From Amycolatopsis alkalitolerans (GTDB lineage: Bacteria; Actinomycetota; Actinomycetes; Mycobacteriales; Pseudonocardiaceae), in NCBI RefSeq assembly GCF_006152065.1, contig NZ_VDFW01000006.1, positions 1-64,000 on the forward strand: a stretch of 64,000 nucleotides of DNA, read 5' to 3'. The notes beneath the pieces are model-generated. The model saw only the letters and a list, made by a program, of their open reading frames with translations. It was not told where the DNA came from and made no database searches. The first letter of the stretch is position 1. Each line of letters opens with the position of its first letter. Below are positions 42,868 to 51,623 of this stretch, in pieces. The position numbers and the translations under genes were made by a program.

Positions 42868-43605
42868 ATGACGGACGAGAGTCGGGGGATCGGGGCCGCC
42901 GGCCCGCCCTGGTCTGTCGATCTGCTTGCCGACCTGCACGCGGGCGTGCTGGACGAGCGTGAAGCGGCGCAGCTGTGGCCGCGCGTGCAAGCCGACCCGG
43001 AGGCGCGGGCCGTCATCGAAGCGCTCGAAGTGACCACCGCGGATCTGGCGAGCCTGGCCTCCGCGCCGGCGCCGCCGATGCCCGCGCACGTGGCAGCCCG
43101 GATCGACGCCGCCCTCGCCTCCGAAGCACGGGGGCTCGCGCCGGTGGTGGATCTCGCCGCGGCGCGGCGGCGGCGCAACAAGCGCATCGGCTGGGTCAGC
43201 GGCGTGGTGGCCGTCGCCGCGGCCGCGGTGGCCGCCGTCGCCATCGTCGTGCCCGGTTCTTCGAACACCACCGGCACCCCGGTCGCGGAGCCGCCGTCGA
43301 GCAGCCAGCCGGGCGGCTCCGAGCTGGCCATCCGCAGTGACCAGCCGCAGGCCGCGGTCGGGCGGCTGAGCACCGGCGTGAAGGACTACGGCCCGCTCGG
43401 TGACGCCAACGGGCTGAGCACCTGCCTGCAGCAGGCCGGGTTCGCGGCGACGGCTTCGCCGATCGGGGTCCGGCCGGGCACGGTCGACGGCAAGCCCGCC
43501 GTGCTGGTGCTGCTCACCACGGGCAAGCTGGCGGAGTTCCGCCTCGTCGCGCTTTCGCCCGAATGCGGCCCGAAACCCCTGCTCGACCAGGTCGTGGGCA
43601 AGTAG
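42868..43605 (+). CDS. Anti-sigma-M factor, membrane-anchored
   Basis: A 245-residue protein that should hold SigM at the membrane. The cytosolic N-terminal domain (1-105: DLLADLHAGVLDEREAAQLW) is followed by RRRRNKRIG and one transmembrane helix (about 112-131). The extracellular part has one Cys in STCLQQAGF and one in SPECGPKP. The zinc-binding HxxxCxxC of ZAS anti-sigmas is not seen. ATG 42868 was chosen because GGGAGGG precedes it. Equivalent to the RsmA/Rv3912 position. Confidence 0.85.
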   Translation: MTDESRGIGAAGPPWSVDLLADLHAGVLDEREAAQLWPRVQADPEARAVIEALEVTTADLASLASAPAPPMPAHVAARIDAALASEARGLAPVVDLAAARRRRNKRIGWVSGVVAVAAAAVAAVAIVVPGSSNTTGTPVAEPPSSSQPGGSELAIRSDQPQAAVGRLSTGVKDYGPLGDANGLSTCLQQAGFAATASPIGVRPGTVDGKPAVLVLLTTGKLAEFRLVALSPECGPKPLLDQVVGK

Positions 43606-43636
43606 TTTTTCACCAGGCGCGACGGGCGTCACCGCC

Positions 43637-43663
43637 GGGAACACCTGACCTTACGATCGTGTT
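43637..43663 (+). promoter_or_regulatory. SigR/SigH-type promoter before trxBA
   Basis: GGGAAC at 43637-43642, an 18-nt spacer, then GTT at 43661-43663. This matches the GGGAAT-N18-GTT consensus of the thiol-oxidative-stress sigma factor SigR (SigH in mycobacteria), whose known regulon includes trxBA. A GTG start follows 38 nt later. Assigned by motif match only. Confidence 0.65.
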
Positions 43664-43701
43664 GAGCCTGGTACGCAGGTCACGACGAGTGGAGGTCACG
43701 G

Positions 43702-44694
43702 GTGGCAGCGGAAAACGTTCGGAACCTGATCATCGTAGGATCCGGACCGGCTGGGTACACGGCGGCGGTGTACGCCGCGCGAGCACAGCTCGAGCCACTG
43801 GTGTTCGAGGGTTCCCAGTTCGGTGGCGCGCTGATGACGACGACCGAGGTGGAGAACTACCCGGGCTACAAAGACGGGATCCAGGGTCCCGACCTCATGG
43901 ACGAGATGCGCAAGCAGGCGGAGCGCTTCGGCGCGGAGCTGCGCGCGGAGGACGTCGAAGAGGTCGAGCTGACCGGTGAGACCAAGTACGTGACCGCGAA
44001 CGGCGTCCGCTACGCGGCCAAGGCCGTGGTGCTCGCGATGGGCGCCGCCGCGCGCTATCTGCACGTGCCCGGCGAGCAGGAGCTGTTGGGCCACGGAGTG
44101 TCGGCCTGTGCGACCTGTGACGGGTTCTTCTTCCGCGACCAGGACATCGCGGTCATCGGTGGTGGCGACTCGGCCATGGAGGAGGCGACCTTCCTCACGA
44201 AGTTCGCGAAGTCGGTGACCGTCATCCACCGGCGCGAGGAGTTCCGCGCCTCGAAGATCATGCTGGCGCGCGCCCGCGCGAACGACAAGATCCGCTGGGC
44301 GCTGAACAAGCAGGTCGCCGAGGTGCTGGGCGACGGCAAGGTGCAGGGGGTCAAGCTGCGTGACACCGTGTCCGGCGAGGAGTCGACGCTGGATGTCACG
44401 GGCTTCTTCGTCGCCATCGGCCACGACCCGCGCAGTGCGCTGGTCAAGGGCCAGGTCGAGCTCGACGAGGACGGCTACGTGCTGACGAAGGGCCGGACCT
44501 CGTACACGAACCTGCCCGGGGTGTTCGCCTCCGGCGACCTCGTCGACCGCACCTACCGCCAGGCGATCACCGCCGCGGGTTCCGGCTGCAGCGCCGCGAT
44601 CGACGCGGAGCGCTGGCTCGCCGAACACGCCGAAACCGAACACGCCGAAACCGCACCGGAACTGGTCGGCGGCGGCTACGGTCCGGCCAACTGA
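43702..44694 (+). CDS. trxB: Thioredoxin reductase
   Basis: NADPH-dependent FAD enzyme that reduces thioredoxin. The 330-residue protein has FAD motif [19 protein letters not shown], the redox pair CATC (Cys136, Cys139), NADPH motif [19 protein letters not shown] and the FAD-binding [21 protein letters not shown] short Ala/Glu/Thr-rich tail with a repeated EHAET is unusual but not in the catalytic core. GTG start with GGAGG at 43691-43695. Operon with trxA. Confidence 0.96.
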   Translation: MAAENVRNLIIVGSGPAGYTAAVYAARAQLEPLVFEGSQFGGALMTTTEVENYPGYKDGIQGPDLMDEMRKQAERFGAELRAEDVEEVELTGETKYVTANGVRYAAKAVVLAMGAAARYLHVPGEQELLGHGVSACATCDGFFFRDQDIAVIGGGDSAMEEATFLTKFAKSVTVIHRREEFRASKIMLARARANDKIRWALNKQVAEVLGDGKVQGVKLRDTVSGEESTLDVTGFFVAIGHDPRSALVKGQVELDEDGYVLTKGRTSYTNLPGVFASGDLVDRTYRQAITAAGSGCSAAIDAERWLAEHAETEHAETAPELVGGGYGPAN

Positions 44695-44732
44695 CCAGCT
44701 GGCTCCATATCCCACAGGTAAGGAGAAGATCC

Positions 44733-45059
44733 ATGTCCGACACCGTGAAGGTGACCGACAACTCGTTCGCGGACGACGTGCTGACCAGCGAGACCCCGGT
44801 GCTGGTCGACTTCTGGGCGCCCTGGTGCGGGCCGTGCAAGATGGTCGCGCCCGTGCTTGAGGAGATCGCGACCGAGCACAAGGAAAAGATCAAGATCGCC
44901 AAGCTGGACATCGACGAGAACCCGGGCACGGCGCGCGACTACCAGGTGATGTCGATCCCGACGCTGATCCTGTTCCAGGGTGGCAAGCCGGTGAAGCAGA
45001 TCGTCGGGGCGAAGCCGAAGGCCGCGCTGCTCTCGGATCTTTCCGACGTTCTCGCCTGA
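44733..45059 (+). CDS. trxA: Thioredoxin
   Basis: Small dithiol oxidoreductase, the substrate of the reductase encoded just upstream. The 108-residue protein has FWAPWCGPCKM with Cys32 and Cys35, and the cis-Pro loop MSIPTLILFQGG. AAGGAGAAG precedes the ATG. Operon-final gene; a terminator follows 13 nt after the stop. Confidence 0.96.
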   Translation: MSDTVKVTDNSFADDVLTSETPVLVDFWAPWCGPCKMVAPVLEEIATEHKEKIKIAKLDIDENPGTARDYQVMSIPTLILFQGGKPVKQIVGAKPKAALLSDLSDVLA

Positions 45060-45072
45060 GCGAGGCAACCTG

Positions 45073-45112
45073 AACCCGGGGGCCCGCGTCTTCTCTGGAC
45101 GGCCCCCGGGTT
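45073..45112 (+). terminator. Terminator of trxB-trxA
   Basis: A 12-bp perfect stem (45073-45084 with 45101-45112) with a 16-nt loop, its 3' arm ending in TT and followed by TCTTGC. Confidence 0.75.
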
Positions 45113-45268
45113 TCTTGCTGCCTTCGACAAGGCCGGCTGACGCACCCACCGGCCCTGCGTGATCACGCAGAGTCCACAAGGCAGAATAGGAGTCCGGGCC
45201 AGCTGCCCGAAACTGTCTGTGCCGCACCGGATTCGCCACGCCGGTGCCCAAGGAAGAGCGAGGAGTGC

Positions 45269-46414
45269 ATGCGGGTACTCCGCCGCGGTGACGCCGGTGA
45301 AGACGTCGCTGAGATCCGGTCGATGCTGATGTCGCTGGGCCTGCTCAAGACGATTGGCGAGCGGGACGGGCAGGTGCTCTTCGATCACGAGGTCGAGCGG
45401 GCCGTCCGTGGTTTCCAGCAGCGCCGGGGCCTGATCACCGACGGCGTCGTCGGGCCCGCCACGTACCAGGTGTTGCGCGGCGCGACCTATCACCTGGGCA
45501 GCCGCCCGCTCGCGTACCTGATTTCCGCTCCCGTGCACGGTGACGACGTGTTCGCCCTGCAGGACCGGCTCACCGAACTGGGGTACGACGCCGGCCGCCC
45601 GGATGGGCTGTTCGGCGGTCGTACCGAGAAGGCGCTGCGGAACTTCCAGCGCGACTACGGCCTGACCGTCGACGGCATCTGCGGTCCGGCGACGGTGCGC
45701 GCGCTGCGCCAACTGTCCCCCCGGGCACGTGGCGGCCGCCCGGTGTTCCTGCGCGAGCAGGAGCAGGTACGGCAGGCGGGGCCGCGGCTGCGCGGCAAGC
45801 GCATCGTGATCGACCCGGGGCACGGCGGTCCGGACACCGGCGTCGTGGTCGACGGTGTGCGTGAAGCGGATCTGGCCTGGGATCTGGCGCGCCGCCTCGA
45901 AGGCCGGATGAAGGCCACCGGCATGGAGGCGCTGATCTCGCGCGGCCCGGACGCCGGCCCGACGGAAGCCGATCGGGCGGCGTTCGCGAACGAAGCCGGG
46001 GCGGATCTGTTCCTGTCGTTGCACTGCGATGTGAACCAGTCGCCGCACGCCCAGGGCGTCGCGACCTTCCACTTCGGCAACGGGTACGGCACGACGTCCA
46101 CCGTGGGCGAGTTGCTCGCGGGCTACATCCAGCGGGAACTCGCGGCGCGGACCGGCCTGCTGGACTGCCGGACGCATGCGAAGACCTGGGAGATCCTGCG
46201 CCTGACCCGGTGCCCGGCGGTCCGGATCGAGATCGGCTACCTGAGCAACCCGAACGACCGGGCCCGGATGTCCGACCCGGCGTTCCGCGATGTGGTCGCC
46301 GAAGGCATCCTCGTCGCCGTGAAGCGCCTGTACTTGCTGGGCGAGGGCGACCAACCGACCGGCACGTTCACGTTCGCCGACGTGCTGGCCCACGAGCTCG
46401 CGAAAGCGGAGTAG
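45269..46414 (+). CDS. cwlM: CwlM-type N-acetylmuramoyl-L-alanine amidase homologue
   Basis: A 381-residue protein without signal peptide. It has two peptidoglycan-binding repeats (about 1-70 with FQQRRGLITDGVVGPATYQV, and 85-150 with FQRDYGLTVDGICGPATVRA), then an amidase_3 domain (175-350) with zinc-site residues in VIDPGHGGPDTG, READLAW, SLHCDVN and RIEIGYLSN. In mycobacteria CwlM is a cytosolic PknB substrate that activates MurA rather than a hydrolase. The lack of a signal peptide and the conserved Thr-rich tail TGTFTFADVL fit that role. Regulation by phosphorylation is inferred. GAGGAG precedes the ATG. Confidence 0.92.
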   Translation: MRVLRRGDAGEDVAEIRSMLMSLGLLKTIGERDGQVLFDHEVERAVRGFQQRRGLITDGVVGPATYQVLRGATYHLGSRPLAYLISAPVHGDDVFALQDRLTELGYDAGRPDGLFGGRTEKALRNFQRDYGLTVDGICGPATVRALRQLSPRARGGRPVFLREQEQVRQAGPRLRGKRIVIDPGHGGPDTGVVVDGVREADLAWDLARRLEGRMKATGMEALISRGPDAGPTEADRAAFANEAGADLFLSLHCDVNQSPHAQGVATFHFGNGYGTTSTVGELLAGYIQRELAARTGLLDCRTHAKTWEILRLTRCPAVRIEIGYLSNPNDRARMSDPAFRDVVAEGILVAVKRLYLLGEGDQPTGTFTFADVLAHELAKAE

Positions 46415-46435
46415 CGGTCCCGCCGGTATCATCGC

Positions 46436-46476
46436 TGTGGACAAGTCGACAGATTCGTCCACAGACTTGTGGACAA
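46436..46476. promoter_or_regulatory. Three DnaA boxes between cwlM and the GNAT gene
   Basis: TGTGGACAA at 46436-46444 and 46468-46476 are perfect actinobacterial DnaA boxes (reverse of TTGTCCACA). TCGTCCACA at 46455-46463 is a one-mismatch box in the opposite direction. They fill a convergent gap that needs no promoter, so DnaA titration or a reactivation-type site is more likely than gene control (inference). Confidence 0.7.
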
Positions 46477-47124
46477 CTATGCGCGCAGCGTGCTCGGTTC
46501 AGCCGTTTGGACGGTCACCTGGCCGAGCAGGCGCTCGAGGGCGGCCTCGACGTCTTCCTTCCAGGAGATCGCCGAGCGCAGTTCCAGGCGCAGCCGCGGC
46601 CACTTCGGGTGCGGCCGGACGGTCTTGAACCCCACCGCGGTGAGGAAGTCCGCCGGAATGACGCACGCGTGCGCCGTCGCGTCGGTCACCGGCTCATCCG
46701 GTTTCGCGTCGCCGAACGCTTCGATCGCGCGCACACCACGGCGCGTGAGATCCTTTGCCACCGCCTGGACCAGCGTCCGGCCCAAGCCGCCGCCGCGGAA
46801 CTCCGGCAGCACGTGGAACCCGGTCAGCAGCACGGCGTCGGCGCTGGGCGGGGAGGTCGGGAACGCGCTGGCCCTGGGCACGGCGCTCGGCGGTGCGTAC
46901 AGCACGAACCCGACCGGCAGGCTGTCACTGAAGATGAGCCGGCCGCACGAGCCCCATTCCAGCAGCACGCTGGACACCCAGGCTTCCTTCTCCACCTCGG
47001 TCGAGCCGTACTCCTCGGCCTGGGCCCGCAGGTGCGGCGCCACCTCCCAGTACACGCACCGGCGGCACTGCTTGGGCAGCAGGTCCAGATTGTCCAGCGT
47101 GACGCCCACGACGCGACGCGACAC
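46477..47124 (-). CDS. GNAT-family N-acetyltransferase
   Basis: A 215-residue acetyltransferase. The acetyl-CoA loop is seen as FHVLPEFRGGGLGRTLVQAV with flanking strands VLLTGFHV and IEAFGD. The N terminus has a Cys pair (KQCRRCVYWE) typical of this conserved subfamily next to parB in actinobacteria (Rv3916c position). The start is GTG 47124 because GGGAGGT precedes it; the frame is open further but Ser/Arg-rich. Substrate unknown. Its stop codon abuts the DnaA-box cluster. Confidence 0.85.
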   Translation of the reverse strand: MSRRVVGVTLDNLDLLPKQCRRCVYWEVAPHLRAQAEEYGSTEVEKEAWVSSVLLEWGSCGRLIFSDSLPVGFVLYAPPSAVPRASAFPTSPPSADAVLLTGFHVLPEFRGGGLGRTLVQAVAKDLTRRGVRAIEAFGDAKPDEPVTDATAHACVIPADFLTAVGFKTVRPHPKWPRLRLELRSAISWKEDVEAALERLLGQVTVQTAEPSTLRA

Positions 47125-47295
47125 CAGACCTCCCAGATGACGTTCACGACCGGCCGACGGGCGTGCTGAACCGCCACAAGGTTTCGACCGCCCCTGCAGC
47201 ATAAGCGGATGTGACACAGGCCGAAAGGCCGCGAAAGTCACAAGGACGGGTGGTTACACTCGACGAACTGACCGCCGACTCGCTTGCGAAGTGCC

Positions 47296-48609
47296 ATGAC
47301 TGCCTCCACGCCCGACAGATCCGGCCGACACAACCTCGACCCGCACCTGGACCGGTACGCCGCCCGGACCGCCGGGATGACGGCGTCGGAGATCCGAGCG
47401 TTGTTCGCGGTGGCGAGCAGGCCCGAGGTGGTTTCGCTGGCGGGCGGGATGCCGAACCTCGCCGCGCTCCCGCTGGACAGCCTCTCCGCCCAGATCGGCG
47501 AGTTGATCGCCGAAGACGGGCTCGTAGCGCTCCAGTACGGCTCCGCGCACGGCATCCCGGTACTGCGCGAGCAGATCTGCGAGATCATGGCTCTGGAGGG
47601 GGTCTCCGCCCATCCTGACGACGTCGTGGTGACCGTCGGCTCCCAGATGGGCCTCGACATGGTCACCCGCCTCTTCTGCGACCCGGGCGACATCGTGCTC
47701 GCGGAGGGACCGTCGTACGTCGGGGCGCTCGGGTCGTTCGCGGCGTACCAGGCGCAGGTCGTGCACGTCGCCATGGACGACGACGGGCTGGTGCCGGAAG
47801 CCCTGCGCGAAGCGCTCGCCCAGGCCGGGAAAGCCGGCAAGCGCGTCAAGTTCCTCTACACGATCCCGAACTTCCACAACCCGGCCGGTGTGACGCTCGC
47901 GGTCGAGCGGCGGGCGGAGATCCTCGAGATCTGCCGGGCGCATGGCGTTCTGGTGGTCGAGGACAACCCGTACGGCCTGCTCGGCTTCGACGGGCAGACG
48001 TACCCGGCGCTGCGCTCGCTCGATCCGGACAACGTGGTCTACCTGGGCTCGTTCTCCAAGACGTTCGCCTCGGGGCTGCGCGTCGGCTGGGTGCTCGCGC
48101 CGCACGCGGTGCGCGAGAAGCTGGTGCTCGCGGCCGAGTCCGCGACGCTGTGCCCGCCGACGCTGAACCAGATGATCGTTTCGCGTTACCTGGCCACCCA
48201 CGACTGGAAGGGCCAGATCAAGACCTTCCGCGAGAACTACCGCGAGCGCCGCGACGCGATCCTCGGCGCGCTCGACCAGCACATGCCGGCCGGCTGCGGC
48301 TGGACCAGACCCGAGGGCGGGTTCTACGTCTGGGTGACCGTGCCGGAGGGCGTCGACACCAAAGCCATGTTGCCGCGCGCGGTCACCGCCCGCGTCGCCT
48401 ACGCGTCGGGGACGGGCTTCTACGCCGACGGGTTCGGCAGCAGGCAGATGCGGTTGTCCTACTGCTACCCGACGCCGGAGCGGATCCGCGAGGGCGTGCG
48501 GCGGCTCGCCGCGGTGCTCGAGTCCGAAATGGACCTGGTCCGCACGTTCGGTAACGTCAGCATGAAGCCGATTTCCGGGCCGGAGAATCCGGCCCCGGAC
48601 ACGGCCTGA
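47296..48609 (+). CDS. PLP-dependent aminotransferase (class I/II, LysN/2-aminoadipate type)
   Basis: A 437-residue fold-type I enzyme. The PLP lysine lies in YLGSFSKTFASGLRVGW; other blocks are VSLAGGMPNLAALPLDSL, YGSAHGIPVLREQICEIM, YTIPNFHNPAG, VEDNPYG and GFYVWVTVPEG. No GntR HTH is present, so it is the enzyme form and not an MocR regulator. The likely reaction is transfer between a branched/aromatic or aminoadipate-type amino acid and 2-oxoglutarate; specificity is not evident. ATG 47296 was chosen over TTG 47284. Located 35 nt before the Ddl-like gene. Confidence 0.87.
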   Translation: MTASTPDRSGRHNLDPHLDRYAARTAGMTASEIRALFAVASRPEVVSLAGGMPNLAALPLDSLSAQIGELIAEDGLVALQYGSAHGIPVLREQICEIMALEGVSAHPDDVVVTVGSQMGLDMVTRLFCDPGDIVLAEGPSYVGALGSFAAYQAQVVHVAMDDDGLVPEALREALAQAGKAGKRVKFLYTIPNFHNPAGVTLAVERRAEILEICRAHGVLVVEDNPYGLLGFDGQTYPALRSLDPDNVVYLGSFSKTFASGLRVGWVLAPHAVREKLVLAAESATLCPPTLNQMIVSRYLATHDWKGQIKTFRENYRERRDAILGALDQHMPAGCGWTRPEGGFYVWVTVPEGVDTKAMLPRAVTARVAYASGTGFYADGFGSRQMRLSYCYPTPERIREGVRRLAAVLESEMDLVRTFGNVSMKPISGPENPAPDTA

Positions 48610-48644
48610 TCGCTGTCCACAATAGACATTCAGGGGAGTACGGC

Positions 48645-49592
48645 GTGGTGATGCCCACCGTCGCAGTTCTAGCAGGCGGGCTCTCGCACGAGCGAGACGT
48701 CTCCCTGCGTTCCGGCAGGCGGCTGTCCGCCGCCCTGCGCGCGCAGGGACTGACCGTCGAGGAGTGGGACACCGACGCGGGTCTGCTGAACCGCCTCCGC
48801 ACCGAACGTCCCGACGCGGCGGTGATCGCGTTGCACGGCGGCGAGGGGGAGAACGGCTCGGTCCAGACCATCCTGGAGATGCTGAAGGTGCCGTATGTCG
48901 GCACGAGTTCGCAGGGCTGCCGGCGCGCGTGGGACAAGCCGACCGCGAAGGCACTGATCGCCGACGCCGGGTTCTCGACCCCGGCCTGGGTCGCGCTGCC
49001 CAACAGCACCTTCCGGGAACTGGGTGCGCAGGAAGTGCTGGACGCGATCGTCGAACATCTCGGCCTGCCGCTGATCCTCAAGCCGGACCAGAGCGGCTCC
49101 GCGCTGGGCACGCAGGTGGTCAGGGACGCGTCGGAGTTGCCTGCCGCGATGGTCGGCTGCTTCGCGTACGGCGACACGGTCCTGGCCGAGCGGCTCATCG
49201 ACGGGACTGAGATCGCGATCGGGGTCGTCGAGCGTGACGGCGGCCCGCAGGCGCTGCCGGCTGTCGAGATCGTGCCGGAGAGCGGGGTCTACAACTACAC
49301 CGCCCGCTACACCGCCGGGCTGACCGACTTCTTCTCGCCGGCCCGCCTGACCGAAGAACCGGCCAAGGCGGTCGGCGAACTCGCCGTCGCCGCGCACCGG
49401 CTGCTCGGCATGCGCGACATCTCACGGACCGACGCGATCGTCGCGCGCGACGGCACGGTGCAGTTCCTCGAAGTGAACTCGTCGCCCGGGCTCACAGAGA
49501 CCTCGACTGTGCCGATGGCGATGGAATCGGCCGGGACGAGCCTCGGCGAGGTCTTCGCCGACCTCGTCACCCGCGCCATCGACCGCGCCTGA
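48645..49592 (+). CDS. D-alanine-D-alanine ligase family protein (ATP-grasp)
   Basis: A 315-residue ATP-grasp ligase. It has the N-terminal VAVLAGGLSHERDVSLRSGR, the segment IALHGGEGENGSVQTILEML, VPYVGTSSQGCRRAWDKPTA, the ATP-binding LPLILKPDQSGSALGTQVV and the metal site FLEVNSSPGLTETSTVP. Length is typical of Ddl, joining two D-Ala for peptidoglycan. It is unclear whether this is the only Ddl of the cell or a second copy of altered specificity. GGGGAG precedes GTG 48645. ATG 48651 is an alternative. A DnaA-like CTGTCCACA (48613-48621) lies upstream. Confidence 0.85.
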   Translation: MVMPTVAVLAGGLSHERDVSLRSGRRLSAALRAQGLTVEEWDTDAGLLNRLRTERPDAAVIALHGGEGENGSVQTILEMLKVPYVGTSSQGCRRAWDKPTAKALIADAGFSTPAWVALPNSTFRELGAQEVLDAIVEHLGLPLILKPDQSGSALGTQVVRDASELPAAMVGCFAYGDTVLAERLIDGTEIAIGVVERDGGPQALPAVEIVPESGVYNYTARYTAGLTDFFSPARLTEEPAKAVGELAVAAHRLLGMRDISRTDAIVARDGTVQFLEVNSSPGLTETSTVPMAMESAGTSLGEVFADLVTRAIDRA

Positions 49593-49653
49593 CCCCCTCG
49601 CCGGTCGCGAAGGGGCCTCCGGCTATTCATCACCGTGACGAAATGACCTGGTG

Positions 49654-50649
49654 TCATTCCTCATTGGAATCAGGTGTCCGAATTGTCGCATCCGGCGCCA
49701 TCAGGGCCACGATCCGCTCCAGATCGTCGACCGAGCCGAACTCCACGACGATCCGGCCCTTCCGGCGACCGAGGTCGACCTTGACCCGGGTGTCGAACGT
49801 GTCGGAGAGGCGGGTCGCCAAGTCCTGCAAACCGGGAGCCTGCATCGCCTTGCGCGGCTGCGGTTTCGGCTTGGCCGGCGCCTCGCTCTTCTTCAGCGTC
49901 ACCGCTTCCTCGGTCGCGCGGACGGACAGGCCCTCGGCGACGATGCGCGTCGCGAGCTCCTCCTGCGACTCGGCTTCCTCCAGGGAAAGCAGTGCGCGTG
50001 CGTGCCCGGCCGAGAGCACCCCAGCGGCGACCCGGCGCTGCACGGGGAGGGGGAGCTTCAGCAGGCGGATGGTGTTCGTGATGACGGGGCGGCTGCGGCC
50101 GATCCGGCCGGCCAGCTCCTCGTGCGTCACCTCGAACTCGTCGAGCAGCTGCTGGTACGCGGCCGCCTCTTCGAGCGGGTTCAGCTGGACGCGGTGGATG
50201 TTCTCCAGGAGCGCGTCCCGCAGCATGGCTTCGTCGGCGGTCTGGCGGACGATGGCTGGGATCTTCTCGAGCTCGGCCTGCTGCGAAGCACGCAACCGGC
50301 GCTCGCCCATGACGAGCTCGTACTCACCGTCAAGCAGTTCCCGGACGACGATGGGCTGCATGAGCCCGAACTCGCGGATCGAGTGCTCCAGTTCGGCGAG
50401 CGCGTCCTCGTCGAACACCTGCCGCGGCTGCTTCGGGTTCGGCTTGATCGCCTCGACGGGGACCTCGCGATAGACCGCGCCGGCCACCTCGCCGCCGGTC
50501 ACTTCCATCGCGTTGTTCGCGGCGAACCAGTCCTTGTCGCCGTTGCGCGAAGGCGGCTCGAGCCGGACCTCTGGTTGCTCGCCGACCGCCGGTCCGGTGG
50601 GAATCAGCGCCGCGAGGCCGCGGCCGAGCCCTCCTTTGCGCTCCGTCAT
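49654..50649 (-). CDS. parB: Chromosome partitioning protein ParB
   Basis: CTP-dependent DNA clamp that loads at parS and spreads to organise the origin. The 331-residue protein has the N-terminal ParA-interaction stretch ([15 protein letters not shown]), ParB domain with [18 protein letters not shown] and the nucleotide-site [10 protein letters not shown], an HTH ([20 protein letters not shown], then [14 protein letters not shown]), and a dimerisation domain ([17 protein letters not shown]). Its start overlaps parA by 4 nt. Three parS sites lie within 3 kb. Confidence 0.96.
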   Translation of the reverse strand: MTERKGGLGRGLAALIPTGPAVGEQPEVRLEPPSRNGDKDWFAANNAMEVTGGEVAGAVYREVPVEAIKPNPKQPRQVFDEDALAELEHSIREFGLMQPIVVRELLDGEYELVMGERRLRASQQAELEKIPAIVRQTADEAMLRDALLENIHRVQLNPLEEAAAYQQLLDEFEVTHEELAGRIGRSRPVITNTIRLLKLPLPVQRRVAAGVLSAGHARALLSLEEAESQEELATRIVAEGLSVRATEEAVTLKKSEAPAKPKPQPRKAMQAPGLQDLATRLSDTFDTRVKVDLGRRKGRIVVEFGSVDDLERIVALMAPDATIRTPDSNEE

Positions 50650-51560
50650 AACGTTCCGCTCCTCGATCCGTTGGTGCTTCCGCGTTCGGCGATCTCCTTC
50701 GCGGCGTCCACATAGCTCATCGCGCCGCGCGAGCCCGGGTCGTACGCCAGCACGGTCTGGCCGTAGCTGGGCGCCTCCGAGACCTTCACATTGCGAGGGA
50801 TGACCGTCTTGAGGACGACGTCACCGAAGTGGCCGCGAACCTCGGCGGTCACCTGGTCGGCCAGCTTCGTCCGGCCGTCGTACATCGTGAGCAGGATCGT
50901 GGACACGGACAGGCCGGGATTCAGATGCTTCTGCACGAGATCGATGTTGCTCAGCAACTGCCCGAGGCCTTCCAGCGCGTAGTACTCGCACTGGATCGGG
51001 ATGAGCACCTCGCGCGCCGCGACCATCGCGTTGACCGTAAGCAGGCCGAGCGAGGGCGGGCAGTCGATGAAGATGTAGTCCGCGCCGATCTGGTCGATGG
51101 CCTCGACCGACAGCGCCTCCTTCAGGCGGGACTCGCGGTTCTCCATCTCGACGAGTTCGATCTCGGCACCGGCGAGGTCGATCGTCGCGGGCACGCACAG
51201 AAGGTTGGGCGACTGCTCGCTGACGGCCGCCGCGTCCGCAAGCGGAACCTCGCCGAGGAGGACCTCGTACACGGAGGGGGTGCCCGAGCGGTGGTCCACG
51301 TTGAGCGCCGTACTGGCGTTGCCCTGCGGGTCGAGGTCGATCACCAGTGTCTTGAGCCCGTGCACCGCGAGCGCGGCGGCGAGGTTGACCGCACTGGTGG
51401 TCTTGCCGACCCCGCCCTTCTGGTTGGCGACCGTCAGAACCCGGCGGTTGTCGGGACGGGGGAGCATATTCGATTCGGGATGCAGAACGCGCGCTGCGCG
51501 CTCGGCCTCTTCGGCGATCGGAGTCCAGTCTGCTGCAGGCGGGGTCACCGGCCGAGCCAC
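50646..51560 (-). CDS. parA: Chromosome partitioning ATPase ParA
   Basis: Walker-type ATPase that moves ParB-parS complexes. The 304-residue protein has an N-terminal extension of about 40 residues, then the deviant Walker [21 protein letters not shown], Walker A' [12 protein letters not shown] and Walker [18 protein letters not shown] start at 51560, with a parS-like site 38 nt upstream. Part of the leftward rsmG-parA-parB operon. Confidence 0.96.
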   Translation of the reverse strand: MARPVTPPAADWTPIAEEAERAARVLHPESNMLPRPDNRRVLTVANQKGGVGKTTSAVNLAAALAVHGLKTLVIDLDPQGNASTALNVDHRSGTPSVYEVLLGEVPLADAAAVSEQSPNLLCVPATIDLAGAEIELVEMENRESRLKEALSVEAIDQIGADYIFIDCPPSLGLLTVNAMVAAREVLIPIQCEYYALEGLGQLLSNIDLVQKHLNPGLSVSTILLTMYDGRTKLADQVTAEVRGHFGDVVLKTVIPRNVKVSEAPSYGQTVLAYDPGSRGAMSYVDAAKEIAERGSTNGSRSGTL

Positions 51561-51597
51561 CTCTCAGGTATCGACATTCCACCGCGCACACCGCACG

Positions 51598-51611
51598 GTT
51601 TCACGTGGAAC
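51598..51611. promoter_or_regulatory. parS-like site between rsmG and parA
   Basis: GTTTCACGTGGAAC, one mismatch from the parS palindrome GTTTCACGTGAAAC. It lies between rsmG (stop 51624) and the parA start, so ParB bound here could also regulate parAB. Confidence 0.8.
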
Positions 51612-51623
51612 ATGGCCATCTTT

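Noticed and set aside
49593..49653. Terminator between the Ddl-like gene and parB
   Set aside because: A CCCC...GGGG pairing with bulges exists but is too imperfect to call.
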